DNA from: Janthinobacterium sp. TND4EL3
Lineage (GTDB): Bacteria > Pseudomonadota > Gammaproteobacteria > Burkholderiales > Burkholderiaceae_D
Assembly: GCF_900156175.1 (NCBI RefSeq)
Contig: NZ_FTMV01000013.1
Coordinates: 1 to 64,000 of the forward strand
DNA length: 64,000 nucleotides
Direction of reading: 5' to 3'
Both the position numbers and the translations under genes were made by a program. This document shows positions 8,359 through 14,945 of this stretch, piece by piece. The notes beneath the pieces are model-generated. The model saw nothing but the letters and a program-made list of their open reading frames with translations. It searched no databases and was not told the origin of the DNA. Every line of letters starts with the position of its first letter. Position 1 is the stretch's first letter.

Positions 8359-10103
8359 GGTGTTTCCTCAAGTGATGGAGCAATGTGGGCCTGCTTGCGG
8401 GCGATCAGTTCCGCGTCGCAGGTAGGGCAGAATTCGTGCTTGCCGGCCAGGTAGCCATGGCGCGGGCAGATGGAAAACGTGGGCGTGACGGTGATATAGG
8501 GCAGCGAGAAGCGGCTCAGGGCGCGTTTCACCAGCTCGCGGCAGGCGTTCGCGTCCGACAGCGCTTCCGTCATGTACAGGTGCAGCACCGTGCCGCCCGT
8601 GTACTTGCGCTGCAGCGCGTCCTGCAACTCCAGCGCCTCGAACGGGTCGTCCGTGTGGCCGACGGGCAGCTGCGAGGAATTCGTGTAATACGGGTTGTCC
8701 GGCGTGCCCGCCTGCAGGATGGCAGGATAGCGCTTGCGGTCTTCTCGTGCGAAGCGGTACGTCGTGCCTTCGGCCGGCGTCGCTTCCAGGTTGTACATAT
8801 GGCCCGTCTCTTCCTGGAATTGCACCATGCGGGCACGGACGTGGTCGAGCAGGCGCACGGCCAGCGCATGGCCCTGCGGACTCGTGATGTCATGGGCGTC
8901 GCCGCTAAAATTGCGGATCATCTCGTTGATGCCGTTCACGCCCAGGGTGGAAAAGTGGTTGCGCAGGGTGCCCAGGTAGCGTTTCGTGTACGGGAACAGG
9001 CCTTGCTGCATCAGTTCCTCGATGGTGCGGCGCTTGATTTCCAGGCTGGCCTTGCCCAGTTCCAGCAGGCGGTCCAGGTCCGCCATCAGCGCCGCTTCGT
9101 CGCCGCGCCATCGGTGGCCCAGGCGCGCGCAGTTGATCGTCACCACGCCCAGGGAACCCGTCTGCTCGGCAGAACCGAACAGGCCATTGCCCCTTTTCAG
9201 CAGTTCGCGCAAGTCCAGCTGCAAGCGGCAGCACATGGAGCGGATCATGTTCGGCTTGAGTTCCGAATTGATGAAGTTCTGGAAGTAGGGCAGGCCGTAG
9301 CGGGCCGTCATCTCGAACAGGCGTTCCGCGTTTTCGCTATGCCAGTCGAAATCCCCGGTGATGTTATAGGTGGGGATGGGGAAGGTGAAGACCCTGCCCT
9401 TGGCGTCACCCGCCATCATGATCTCGATGTAGGCGCGGTTGATCATGTCCATCTCGGCCTGCAGCTCGCCATAGCTGAAGTCCATTTCCCGGCCGGCGAT
9501 GACGGGAATCTGCTCGCGCAGGTCGTCCGGGCAGACCCAGTCGAAGGTCAGGTTGGTGAACGGCGTCTGCGTGCCCCAGCGCGATGGCACGTTGAGGTTG
9601 AAGATCAGCTCCTGCATGTACTGGCGCACGTCTTCGTAGCGCAGGCTGTCCTTGCGGATGTAGGGCGCCATGTAGGTGTCGAAGGAGCTGAACGCCTGCG
9701 CGCCGGCCCATTCGTTTTGCAGGGTGCCGAGAAAATTGACGATCTGGCCGATGGCGCTCGACATGTGCTTGGGCGGGCCTGATTCGATCTTGCCCGGCAC
9801 GCCGTTCAAGCCTTCATGCAGCAGGGTGCGCAGCGACCAGCCGGCGCAATAGCCGGCCAGCATGTCGAGGTCGTGGATGTGCAGCGCCGCTTCGCGGTGC
9901 GCGGCGCCCACTTCCGGCGGATACACCTGGTCCAGCCAGTAGTTGGCGATGACCTTGCCCGACACGTTGAGTATCAGGCCGCCCAGCGAATATCCCTGGT
10001 TGGCGTTGGCGTTGACACGCCAGTCGCGCCGGTCCAGATATTCATTGATGGACGAGGCGACATCGACCTGGCCGCGCGTGGGGGAAACTGCATTTGTCGT
10101 CAT
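8355..10103 (-). CDS. nrdD: Class III (anaerobic) ribonucleoside-triphosphate reductase, catalytic subunit lacking the glycyl-radical tail
   Basis: 582 residues. It reduces ribonucleotides to deoxyribonucleotides without oxygen. The ten-stranded barrel region is intact (VNANANQGYSLGGL near the N-terminus, then RSMCCRLQLD, GVVTINCARLGHRW and LEATPAEGTTYRF). The N-terminal ATP-cone of E. coli NrdD is absent. The protein ends shortly after a zinc-ribbon-like ICPRHGYLAGKHEFCPTCD and stops before the glycyl-radical segment, which is encoded by the next gene. I chose the ATG at 10103 because GGAGG lies seven bases upstream; an in-frame ATG at 10139 would place the NrdR-like box inside the gene. It is co-transcribed with the glycyl-radical gene and nrdG. 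Confidence 0.92.
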   Translation of the reverse strand: MTTNAVSPTRGQVDVASSINEYLDRRDWRVNANANQGYSLGGLILNVSGKVIANYWLDQVYPPEVGAAHREAALHIHDLDMLAGYCAGWSLRTLLHEGLNGVPGKIESGPPKHMSSAIGQIVNFLGTLQNEWAGAQAFSSFDTYMAPYIRKDSLRYEDVRQYMQELIFNLNVPSRWGTQTPFTNLTFDWVCPDDLREQIPVIAGREMDFSYGELQAEMDMINRAYIEIMMAGDAKGRVFTFPIPTYNITGDFDWHSENAERLFEMTARYGLPYFQNFINSELKPNMIRSMCCRLQLDLRELLKRGNGLFGSAEQTGSLGVVTINCARLGHRWRGDEAALMADLDRLLELGKASLEIKRRTIEELMQQGLFPYTKRYLGTLRNHFSTLGVNGINEMIRNFSGDAHDITSPQGHALAVRLLDHVRARMVQFQEETGHMYNLEATPAEGTTYRFAREDRKRYPAILQAGTPDNPYYTNSSQLPVGHTDDPFEALELQDALQRKYTGGTVLHLYMTEALSDANACRELVKRALSRFSLPYITVTPTFSICPRHGYLAGKHEFCPTCDAELIARKQAHIAPSLEETP

Positions 10104-10117
10104 GAAACCTCCAATAA

Positions 10118-10133
10118 ACACAACATGCGGTGT
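10118..10133 (-). promoter_or_regulatory. NrdR-like box, promoter-distal copy nearest the gene
   Basis: ACACAACATGCGGTGT lies within a longer perfect inverted repeat (AAACAC / GTGTTT, 10116-10135). It matches 12 of 16 positions of the NrdR consensus ACACWATATATWGTGT as I recall it. It sits 15-30 bases upstream of the chosen nrdD start. Confidence 0.6.
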
Positions 10134-10148
10134 TTTCATGGAGATTAA

Positions 10149-10164
10149 TCACTAAATGTAGTGG
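10149..10164 (-). promoter_or_regulatory. NrdR-like box, second copy
   Basis: This second box contains the inverted repeat CACTA / TAGTG and matches 12 of 16 positions of the NrdR consensus. Its start is 31 bases from the first box, the three-helical-turn spacing typical of paired NrdR boxes. The pairing makes both calls stronger than either alone. NrdR would repress nrdD when dATP/ATP signals are high. Confidence 0.6.
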
Positions 10165-10198
10165 CGTCAAAGGGCGCGTGCACTTGCGTGGCGAATCC

Positions 10199-10212
10199 TT
10201 GATGCAGGTGAA
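10199..10212 (-). promoter_or_regulatory. FNR/Anr-like site upstream of nrdD
   Basis: On the nrdD coding strand this reads TTCACCTGCATCAA (8/10 to TTGAT-N4-ATCAA). It is nearly identical to TTCACCTGCGTCAA found upstream of ubiU in the same orientation, which suggests a shared oxygen-responsive regulator. It lies about 96-109 bases upstream of the nrdD start and upstream of both NrdR-like boxes. Confidence 0.5.
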
Positions 10213-10226
10213 AAAAGCGTCGCCGT

Positions 10227-10637
10227 TTACTTTTTCGCGCGCCCCTGGCGCAGGATGAAGCAGATGAGGCCAAACCAGGCGGCGGCGCAGGCGGCGACGC
10301 TGATGACGGAGGAGGGCAGCACGTGGGCCCAGATTTCCAGCGGCGAGTAGGTGCTCCAGCTGGCCACGCGCGCGTCGAACGTGACGTAATTGGCCAGCAG
10401 CCAGTAGACGGCCAGCAGGGCCGTGCAGATGGCGGCCTGGCGCATCACGGGCATGGCGCGGCGGGCGAAGACGGCCAGCAGGAACAGCAGCAGCACGCCC
10501 GGATACGCGCCCAGCACCTCGGGCGACAGCACGGACAGCGCCTCGTCGGCATAGCCATCGGCGGGTGCGGCCCACTGCACCTGCAGCACGGTGAGGAACA
10601 GGGTGAGCAGGAAAATCAGCAGCGGTTTGCGGGGCAT
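10227..10637 (-). CDS. Hypothetical inner-membrane protein, 136 aa
   Basis: 136 residues with four predicted hydrophobic helices (roughly 5-22, 43-62, 66-88 and 104-130) and a basic C-terminus (RQGRAKK). No family motif is recognisable. It sits between two oxygen-regulated transcription units (nrdD and ubiU). It is on the nrdD strand but upstream of the nrdD promoter region, and its own start is divergent from ubiU. The ATG at 10637 fits the hydrophobic N-terminus, which may act as an uncleaved signal anchor. Function unknown. Confidence 0.7.
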   Translation of the reverse strand: MPRKPLLIFLLTLFLTVLQVQWAAPADGYADEALSVLSPEVLGAYPGVLLLFLLAVFARRAMPVMRQAAICTALLAVYWLLANYVTFDARVASWSTYSPLEIWAHVLPSSVISVAACAAAWFGLICFILRQGRAKK

Positions 10638-10720
10638 GGGGACAATGGGAGGGGAGAAAGGTGGGGCATTTTACAGCCAGGTCAAGCAAGTTGAACGCGC
10701 GCCAGCCGTGCGCGCATTCC

Positions 10721-10734
10721 TTCACCTGCGTCAA
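10721..10734 (+). promoter_or_regulatory. FNR/Anr-like site of the ubiU promoter
   Basis: TTCACCTGCGTCAA, a degenerate FNR site (7/10) whose right half GTCAA is strong. Its centre (10727.5) lies about 41-42 bases upstream of the start point expected from the -10 element at 10758-10763, which is class II activator geometry. Confidence 0.5.
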
Positions 10735-10757
10735 GGACTGGGCAGCATGGGCGGGGC

Positions 10758-10763
10758 TATAGT
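10758..10763 (+). promoter_or_regulatory. -10 element of the ubiUVT promoter
   Basis: TATAGT, 34 bases before the ubiU ATG. It is positioned correctly relative to the FNR-like site for class II activation; no good -35 hexamer is seen, as expected for an activator-dependent promoter. Confidence 0.45.
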
Positions 10764-10797
10764 CTGCACCCTGAGCCGATACAGGACTGAGAACACC

Positions 10798-11835
10798 ATG
10801 ATGCTTGAATCAACCACCGCCACCCGCGTGGCCGGACCGCTGGAACTGGTCTGCCCCGCCGGCAGCCTGCCTGCCTTGAAAGCGGCCGTCGACAATGGCG
10901 CCGACACCGTCTACCTGGGCTTTCGCGACGCCACCAATGCGCGCAATTTCGCCGGCCTCAATTTCGACGAAAAGGCCATCGCCGAGGGCGTGCGCTACGC
11001 CCATCAATATGGACGCAAGGTGCTGCTGGCGCTGAATACCTATCCGCAGCCGCACAACTGGGCCGTATGGCGCAGCGCCATCGACCGCGCCGCCGAAGCC
11101 GGCATCGACGCCATGATCGTCGCCGATCCCGGCCTGATGGCGTATGCGGCCCAGCACCAGCCGCAGCTGCGCCTGCACCTGTCCGTGCAAGGCTCGGCCA
11201 CCAACTATGAAGCCATCAATTTTTACCGCGAACACTTCGGCATCGCCCGCGCCGTGCTGCCGCGCGTGCTGTCGATGGCGCAGGTCGAGCAATTGATCAG
11301 CAAGACGGATGTCGAGATCGAGGTCTTCGGTTTCGGCAGCCTGTGCGTGATGGTCGAAGGGCGCTGCGCGCTGTCCTCGTATGCGACGGGAGAGGCGCCG
11401 AACACGCACGGCGTGTGCTCGCCGGCGAAATCCGTGCGCTGGCTGGAAACGCCGAACGGCCTGGAGTCGCGTTTGAACGGGGTGCTGATCGACCGCTACG
11501 CGCCGGGCGAAAACGCCAGCTATCCGACCCTGTGCAAGGGGCGTTTCGAAGTCAACGACGAAGAGTATTACGCCATCGAGGAGCCGGCCAGCCTGAACAC
11601 GCTGGCGCTGCTGCCGCAGCTGATCGCCATGGGCGTGCGCGCCGTGAAGATCGAAGGGCGCCAGCGCAGCCCCGCGTACGTGGCGCAGGTGACGCGCGTG
11701 TGGCGCGAAGCGATTGACGCCTGCCGCGAAGGCAATGCGCGCTATGCCGTCAAGCCGGGCTGGATGGCGGCCATGGACAAGCTGGCCGAGGGCCAGCAGC
11801 ACACCCTGGGTGCCTACCACAGATCTTGGAAATAG
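10798..11835 (+). CDS. ubiU: O2-independent ubiquinone hydroxylation protein UbiU
   Basis: 345 residues, peptidase U32 family. UbiU and UbiV form a heterodimer of [4Fe-4S] proteins that hydroxylates the ubiquinone ring without oxygen. The four cluster cysteines are visible: C183 and C190 (SLCVMVEGRC), C207 (THGVCSPAKS) and C246 (PTLCKGRF). The N-terminus LELVCPAGSLPALKAAVDNG is the usual U32 start. Translation begins at the first of two ATGs (10798, 10801). It is followed after three bases by the next gene, so ubiU-ubiV-ubiT form one operon, probably induced by an FNR/Anr regulator. Confidence 0.93.
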   Translation: MMLESTTATRVAGPLELVCPAGSLPALKAAVDNGADTVYLGFRDATNARNFAGLNFDEKAIAEGVRYAHQYGRKVLLALNTYPQPHNWAVWRSAIDRAAEAGIDAMIVADPGLMAYAAQHQPQLRLHLSVQGSATNYEAINFYREHFGIARAVLPRVLSMAQVEQLISKTDVEIEVFGFGSLCVMVEGRCALSSYATGEAPNTHGVCSPAKSVRWLETPNGLESRLNGVLIDRYAPGENASYPTLCKGRFEVNDEEYYAIEEPASLNTLALLPQLIAMGVRAVKIEGRQRSPAYVAQVTRVWREAIDACREGNARYAVKPGWMAAMDKLAEGQQHTLGAYHRSWK

Positions 11836-11844
11836 AGGATGAAC

Positions 11845-12741
11845 ATGCTAAAACTCTCTTTGGGCCCCTTGCTGTACTACTGGCCGCGCGTCACCGTCTT
11901 CGAGTTTTACCAGCAGATCGCCGGCACCGCCGTCGATATCGTGTACCTGGGCGAAACCGTGTGTTCGCGCCGGCATGAGCTGCGCCTGGCCGACTGGCTC
12001 GATATCGCCGACATGCTGGCCGCCGCCGGCAAGGAAGTAGTGCTGTCGACGCAGGCGCTGATCGAGGCGGGGGCCGAACTGGCGACCCTGCGCCGCATCA
12101 CAAGCAACGGCCGCTATATGGTCGAGGCAAACGACATGGGCGCCGTGCACTGCATGGAAAAGGGCGCCCCCTTCGTCGCCGGCCCCCATTTGAACCTGTT
12201 CAACGGCCCCAGCCTGCAATTGCTGGCGCGCCTCGGTGCGCGGCGCTGGGTGATGCCGCTGGAAATGGGCCAGGCGGCGTTGGCCGAGATGCAGCGCCAG
12301 AAGCCGGAAGGGCTGGAGACGGAAGTCTTCACCTACGGCCGCATGCCGCTGGCGTTTTCCGCGCGCTGCTTCACGGCGCGCAACCGCAACCTGCCGAAGG
12401 ATGATTGCGGCTACAGCTGCCTGGAAGAGCCGGACGGCCTGCTGCTGCGCACGCGCGATGAAGTACCTTTCCTTGTATTGAATGGCACGCAGACGCAGTC
12501 GGCGCTCGTCTACAACCTGGTGCGCGAACTGGACGCCATGCGCGCCATGGGCGTGGATGTGGCGCGCATCAGCCCCCAGGCGATGAACACTGAAAAAGTC
12601 ATCGCCATCTTCGACCGCGCCCGCCGCGGGCAGGTCAGCGGCATCGGCGCCCAGGCCCAGCTGGCCGCCTGCCAGCCGGCCGGCGCCTGCGACGGCTACT
12701 GGCATGGCCAGCCAGGCATGGAACAGCACGCCGCCCATTGA
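11845..12741 (+). CDS. ubiV: O2-independent ubiquinone hydroxylation protein UbiV
   Basis: 298 residues from this start, U32 family and partner of UbiU. Counting from an in-frame ATG at 11839, the cluster cysteines are C42 (ETVCSRRH), C177 (SARCFTARN), C190 and C194 (DDCGYSC), the UbiV pattern. AGAGGA overlaps the ATG at 11839, so the ATG at 11845 is the more likely initiator; the difference is two residues. The C-terminus carries an unusual short Ala/Gln/Cys-containing tail ([20 protein letters not shown]). The gene sits between ubiU and ubiT with no promoter-sized gaps. Confidence 0.92.
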   Translation: MLKLSLGPLLYYWPRVTVFEFYQQIAGTAVDIVYLGETVCSRRHELRLADWLDIADMLAAAGKEVVLSTQALIEAGAELATLRRITSNGRYMVEANDMGAVHCMEKGAPFVAGPHLNLFNGPSLQLLARLGARRWVMPLEMGQAALAEMQRQKPEGLETEVFTYGRMPLAFSARCFTARNRNLPKDDCGYSCLEEPDGLLLRTRDEVPFLVLNGTQTQSALVYNLVRELDAMRAMGVDVARISPQAMNTEKVIAIFDRARRGQVSGIGAQAQLAACQPAGACDGYWHGQPGMEQHAAH

Positions 12742-12761
12742 ACGCCTCGAAAGGAAACACC

Positions 12762-13289
12762 ATGCAAGATCAACTGGAAAGACTGCCCGTGCCGGCCAAG
12801 CCAGCCATGAGCAAGCCCGCCGTGTCGTACCGGCTGCCAGAACCGCTGGCCGAATTGCTGTCCAAGCTGCCGCCGTACCCCGCTTCCTGGCTGTTCGTGC
12901 AGGGCTTGAACCGCCTGCTGGCGCCACAATTGCCCGACGACGTGCGGCGCAGCCTGGAGGGGCGCAGCCTGCGCTTGCGCCTGCTGGACGCGGGCATCGC
13001 CTTCGATTTCGAGTGGCAGGGCACGGTGTTCGTGGCCGAGCGCTATGTCGACGTGCCGGACCTGTGCATCGCCGCCAGCGTGCATGACTTGATGCTGCTG
13101 GCGCGGCGCCAGGAAGATCCGGACACCCTGTTTTTCAGCCGCCGTCTGAGCCTGGAAGGCGATACGGAACTGGGCCTGCTGTTCAAGAACACGCTTGACG
13201 CCATCGAGCTGCCGCCGTTCGACCTGCATGCGCTGGGGCCGCGCCGCGTACTGGCGCACCTGCGCGACCGGGGCGCGCGGGGAGGCTGA
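12762..13289 (+). CDS. ubiT: Ubiquinone biosynthesis accessory factor UbiT (SCP2 domain)
   Basis: 175 residues. A sterol-carrier-protein-2-like lipid-binding domain spans about 40-150 (LFVQGLNRLLAPQLPDD, then LRLRLLDAGIAFDFEWQGTVF and AASVHDLMLLARRQEDPDTLFFSRRLSLEGDTELGL). UbiT is thought to present isoprenoid quinone intermediates in the O2-independent pathway. The ATG at 12762 has AAAGGAAAC seven bases upstream; a TTG at 12738 in the same frame would overlap ubiV and is less likely. It completes the ubiUVT operon and converges with the HMA-domain gene. Confidence 0.9.
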   Translation: MQDQLERLPVPAKPAMSKPAVSYRLPEPLAELLSKLPPYPASWLFVQGLNRLLAPQLPDDVRRSLEGRSLRLRLLDAGIAFDFEWQGTVFVAERYVDVPDLCIAASVHDLMLLARRQEDPDTLFFSRRLSLEGDTELGLLFKNTLDAIELPPFDLHALGPRRVLAHLRDRGARGG

Positions 13290-13311
13290 GCGGGAAAGAG
13301 GCGGCGGGCGT

Positions 13312-13575
13312 TCAGTGGCGGCAGTGGCCGCAGGCGCCGCTGCATGAAGGCAATTGTTGTTCATCGGACGCCTCGCCCATGAAGCCGGCGTCGTTGACGG
13401 CGGCCAGCAAGCGCTCCTGCGTGGCCAGCCGCTCGTCAAACTGCACCGTGGCGCCATGGCGGGCCAGCGAAACGCACACGGTGGCCACGCCCGTGACGGC
13501 TTCCAGTGCACCGGTCAGCCTGTCGGCGCAGCCTTCGTGATCCATGCCGATGATGTTCAAGCGTGCTGTTTGCAT
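13312..13575 (-). CDS. Heavy-metal-associated (HMA) domain protein, CopZ-like with altered metal motif
   Basis: 87 residues with the ferredoxin-like HMA fold pattern (IIGMDHEGCADRLTGALEAV, then ATVQFDERLATQERLLAAVNDAGF). The canonical metal motif GMxCxxC reads GMDHEGC, with His13 in place of the first Cys and Cys16 kept. An additional Cys-rich tail, SCSGACGHCRH, ends the protein and may supply ligands. Copper chaperones of this family pass Cu(I) to P-type ATPases; here the ligand set suggests different chemistry. The start at 13575 has AGAGG upstream. No metal transporter is adjacent. An FNR-like site lies about 100 bases upstream. Confidence 0.78.
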   Translation of the reverse strand: MQTARLNIIGMDHEGCADRLTGALEAVTGVATVCVSLARHGATVQFDERLATQERLLAAVNDAGFMGEASDEQQLPSCSGACGHCRH

Positions 13576-13673
13576 GTATGCCTCTTGTTTTTCAAATAAA
13601 AAAACAGCGTAGGCGAGGGGCGTGCATGCCGTCCAGAGCAGCACGCAAGATTTATTTTCTATTTACGTTTTTA

Positions 13674-13687
13674 TTGATCTGGATTAA
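13674..13687. promoter_or_regulatory. FNR/Anr-like site between the HMA gene and the binding-protein gene
   Basis: TTGATCTGGATTAA matches 9 of 10 core positions of TTGAT-N4-ATCAA. It is about 99 bases from the minus-strand HMA gene and 139 from the plus-strand gene at 13826. I cannot tell which it controls; no well-placed -10 fixes the direction. Confidence 0.45.
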
Positions 13688-13825
13688 TTTCATCTCCATC
13701 TGCCCAGCCAGAAATCAGTGTCATTTTATATACATTTTCCTTATTCCGGTCGACAAGCCTACCCAGCTGCGTGATACTGTCATTCTGATAAGAACGCTGA
13801 TGAAAGCGCTGGAAAGGAGGGGGCC

Positions 13826-14686
13826 ATGCAGCGCCGCACCCTGCTCATGCTGGCCGGCCTGTGGCCCTTGGGCGCTGCCGCCGGCACGCCGCTGCCGCTC
13901 GTGTATCCGCGCCACCAGGCGCTCGATGATCCGCAGCAAGCTTATGTAACAGCCCTGCTGCAGCAGGCATTGGAGCGCTCGGGGCAGGCGTATGCGCTAC
14001 GCCGTTCCGCCTTGCGCATGGTGCAGACGCGCGCCATGCAGGAGATCGCCACTGCATCGGGCAGCGTGGATGTCGTCTGGGCCATGACGAGCCGCGCGCG
14101 CGAAACGCAATTGTTGCCGGTACGCATACCCATCGACCGTGGTCTGATCGGCTGGCGCGTGGCGCTGATCCAGGCGCGCCAGCCGGACCTGCTGCGGGGC
14201 GTGCGCAGCATCGCCGCCCTGGCGCGGCTGTCAGCCGGGCAGATGCGCGACTGGCCCGACGCCGCCATCCTGCAGGCAAACGGCTTGCGGCTCGATACCT
14301 CGAGCACTTACGAAGGCCTGTTCCAGCAACTGGCGGCGGGCCGCATCGATTACTTTCCCCGTTCCGTGATCGAGGCGCAAGGCGAGCTGGCCAGCCATGC
14401 GCGGCTGCCGCTGGCGCTCGACGCCCACCTGGTCATCCGCTACCCGGCCGCGCTGTACTTTTTTGTCGGCAAGCATCGGCCGGAACTGGCAGGCCACATC
14501 GAGACCGGGCTGGAAGCGATGCTGGCCGATGGCAGTTTCATGCAGCTGTTCCGGCGCCATTTCGGCCGCATCGAGGCAGGACTGAAACTTTCCCAGCGGC
14601 ACGTGCTGGACCTGGCCAATCCCGACTTGCCGGAGGAAACGCCGCTGGCGCGCAAGGCACTCTGGTATCGTCCAAAACTTTACTAA
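13826..14686 (+). CDS. Periplasmic solute-binding-protein-like protein (SBP_bac_3 type)
   Basis: 286 residues. A short signal-like N-terminus (RTLLMLAGLWPLGAAAGTPLP) is followed by a type II periplasmic-binding fold resembling extracellular solute-binding family 3. The later region RLDTSSTYEGLFQQLAAGRIDYFPRS and the terminal lobe fit the domain. Orphan proteins of this type in betaproteobacteria often lack ABC partners, as here. The ligand cannot be predicted. GGAGG lies upstream of the ATG. It precedes the aspartate exchanger operon but is separated from it by 259 bases. Confidence 0.75.
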   Translation: MQRRTLLMLAGLWPLGAAAGTPLPLVYPRHQALDDPQQAYVTALLQQALERSGQAYALRRSALRMVQTRAMQEIATASGSVDVVWAMTSRARETQLLPVRIPIDRGLIGWRVALIQARQPDLLRGVRSIAALARLSAGQMRDWPDAAILQANGLRLDTSSTYEGLFQQLAAGRIDYFPRSVIEAQGELASHARLPLALDAHLVIRYPAALYFFVGKHRPELAGHIETGLEAMLADGSFMQLFRRHFGRIEAGLKLSQRHVLDLANPDLPEETPLARKALWYRPKLY

Positions 14687-14694
14687 TGGTTTTA

Positions 14695-14708
14695 TTGATC
14701 GGTGTCAA
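14695..14708 (+). promoter_or_regulatory. FNR/Anr-like site upstream of the aspT-aspT-aspD operon
   Basis: TTGATCGGTGTCAA matches 9 of 10 core positions. It sits just after the stop of the binding-protein gene and about 240 bases before the first aspT. I see no well-placed -10 at the usual distance, although TTGACA and TATAAA sequences occur nearer the gene (14773-14786), so its role is tentative. Confidence 0.4.
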
Positions 14709-14945
14709 ACCACCGCTTCAATCGTGCGCAGGAAGTTTGATGAATCGCAAAGCGAATTCAACAGAACACCTGTTGACACTTATAAAATTTTCACCGAACA
14801 TGATTCTGCATTACAACATTTTCCCCGACGAAGGCAGCTGAGTTGCCTCTGCGGGTACCCCTGCGCGCGTTTTTCTGCAAGCTGCCGCCAGCCTTGGAAC
14901 GCCCTGATTTTCTGTAACCATCCGTATCTTTTCGAAAGATTGCCC

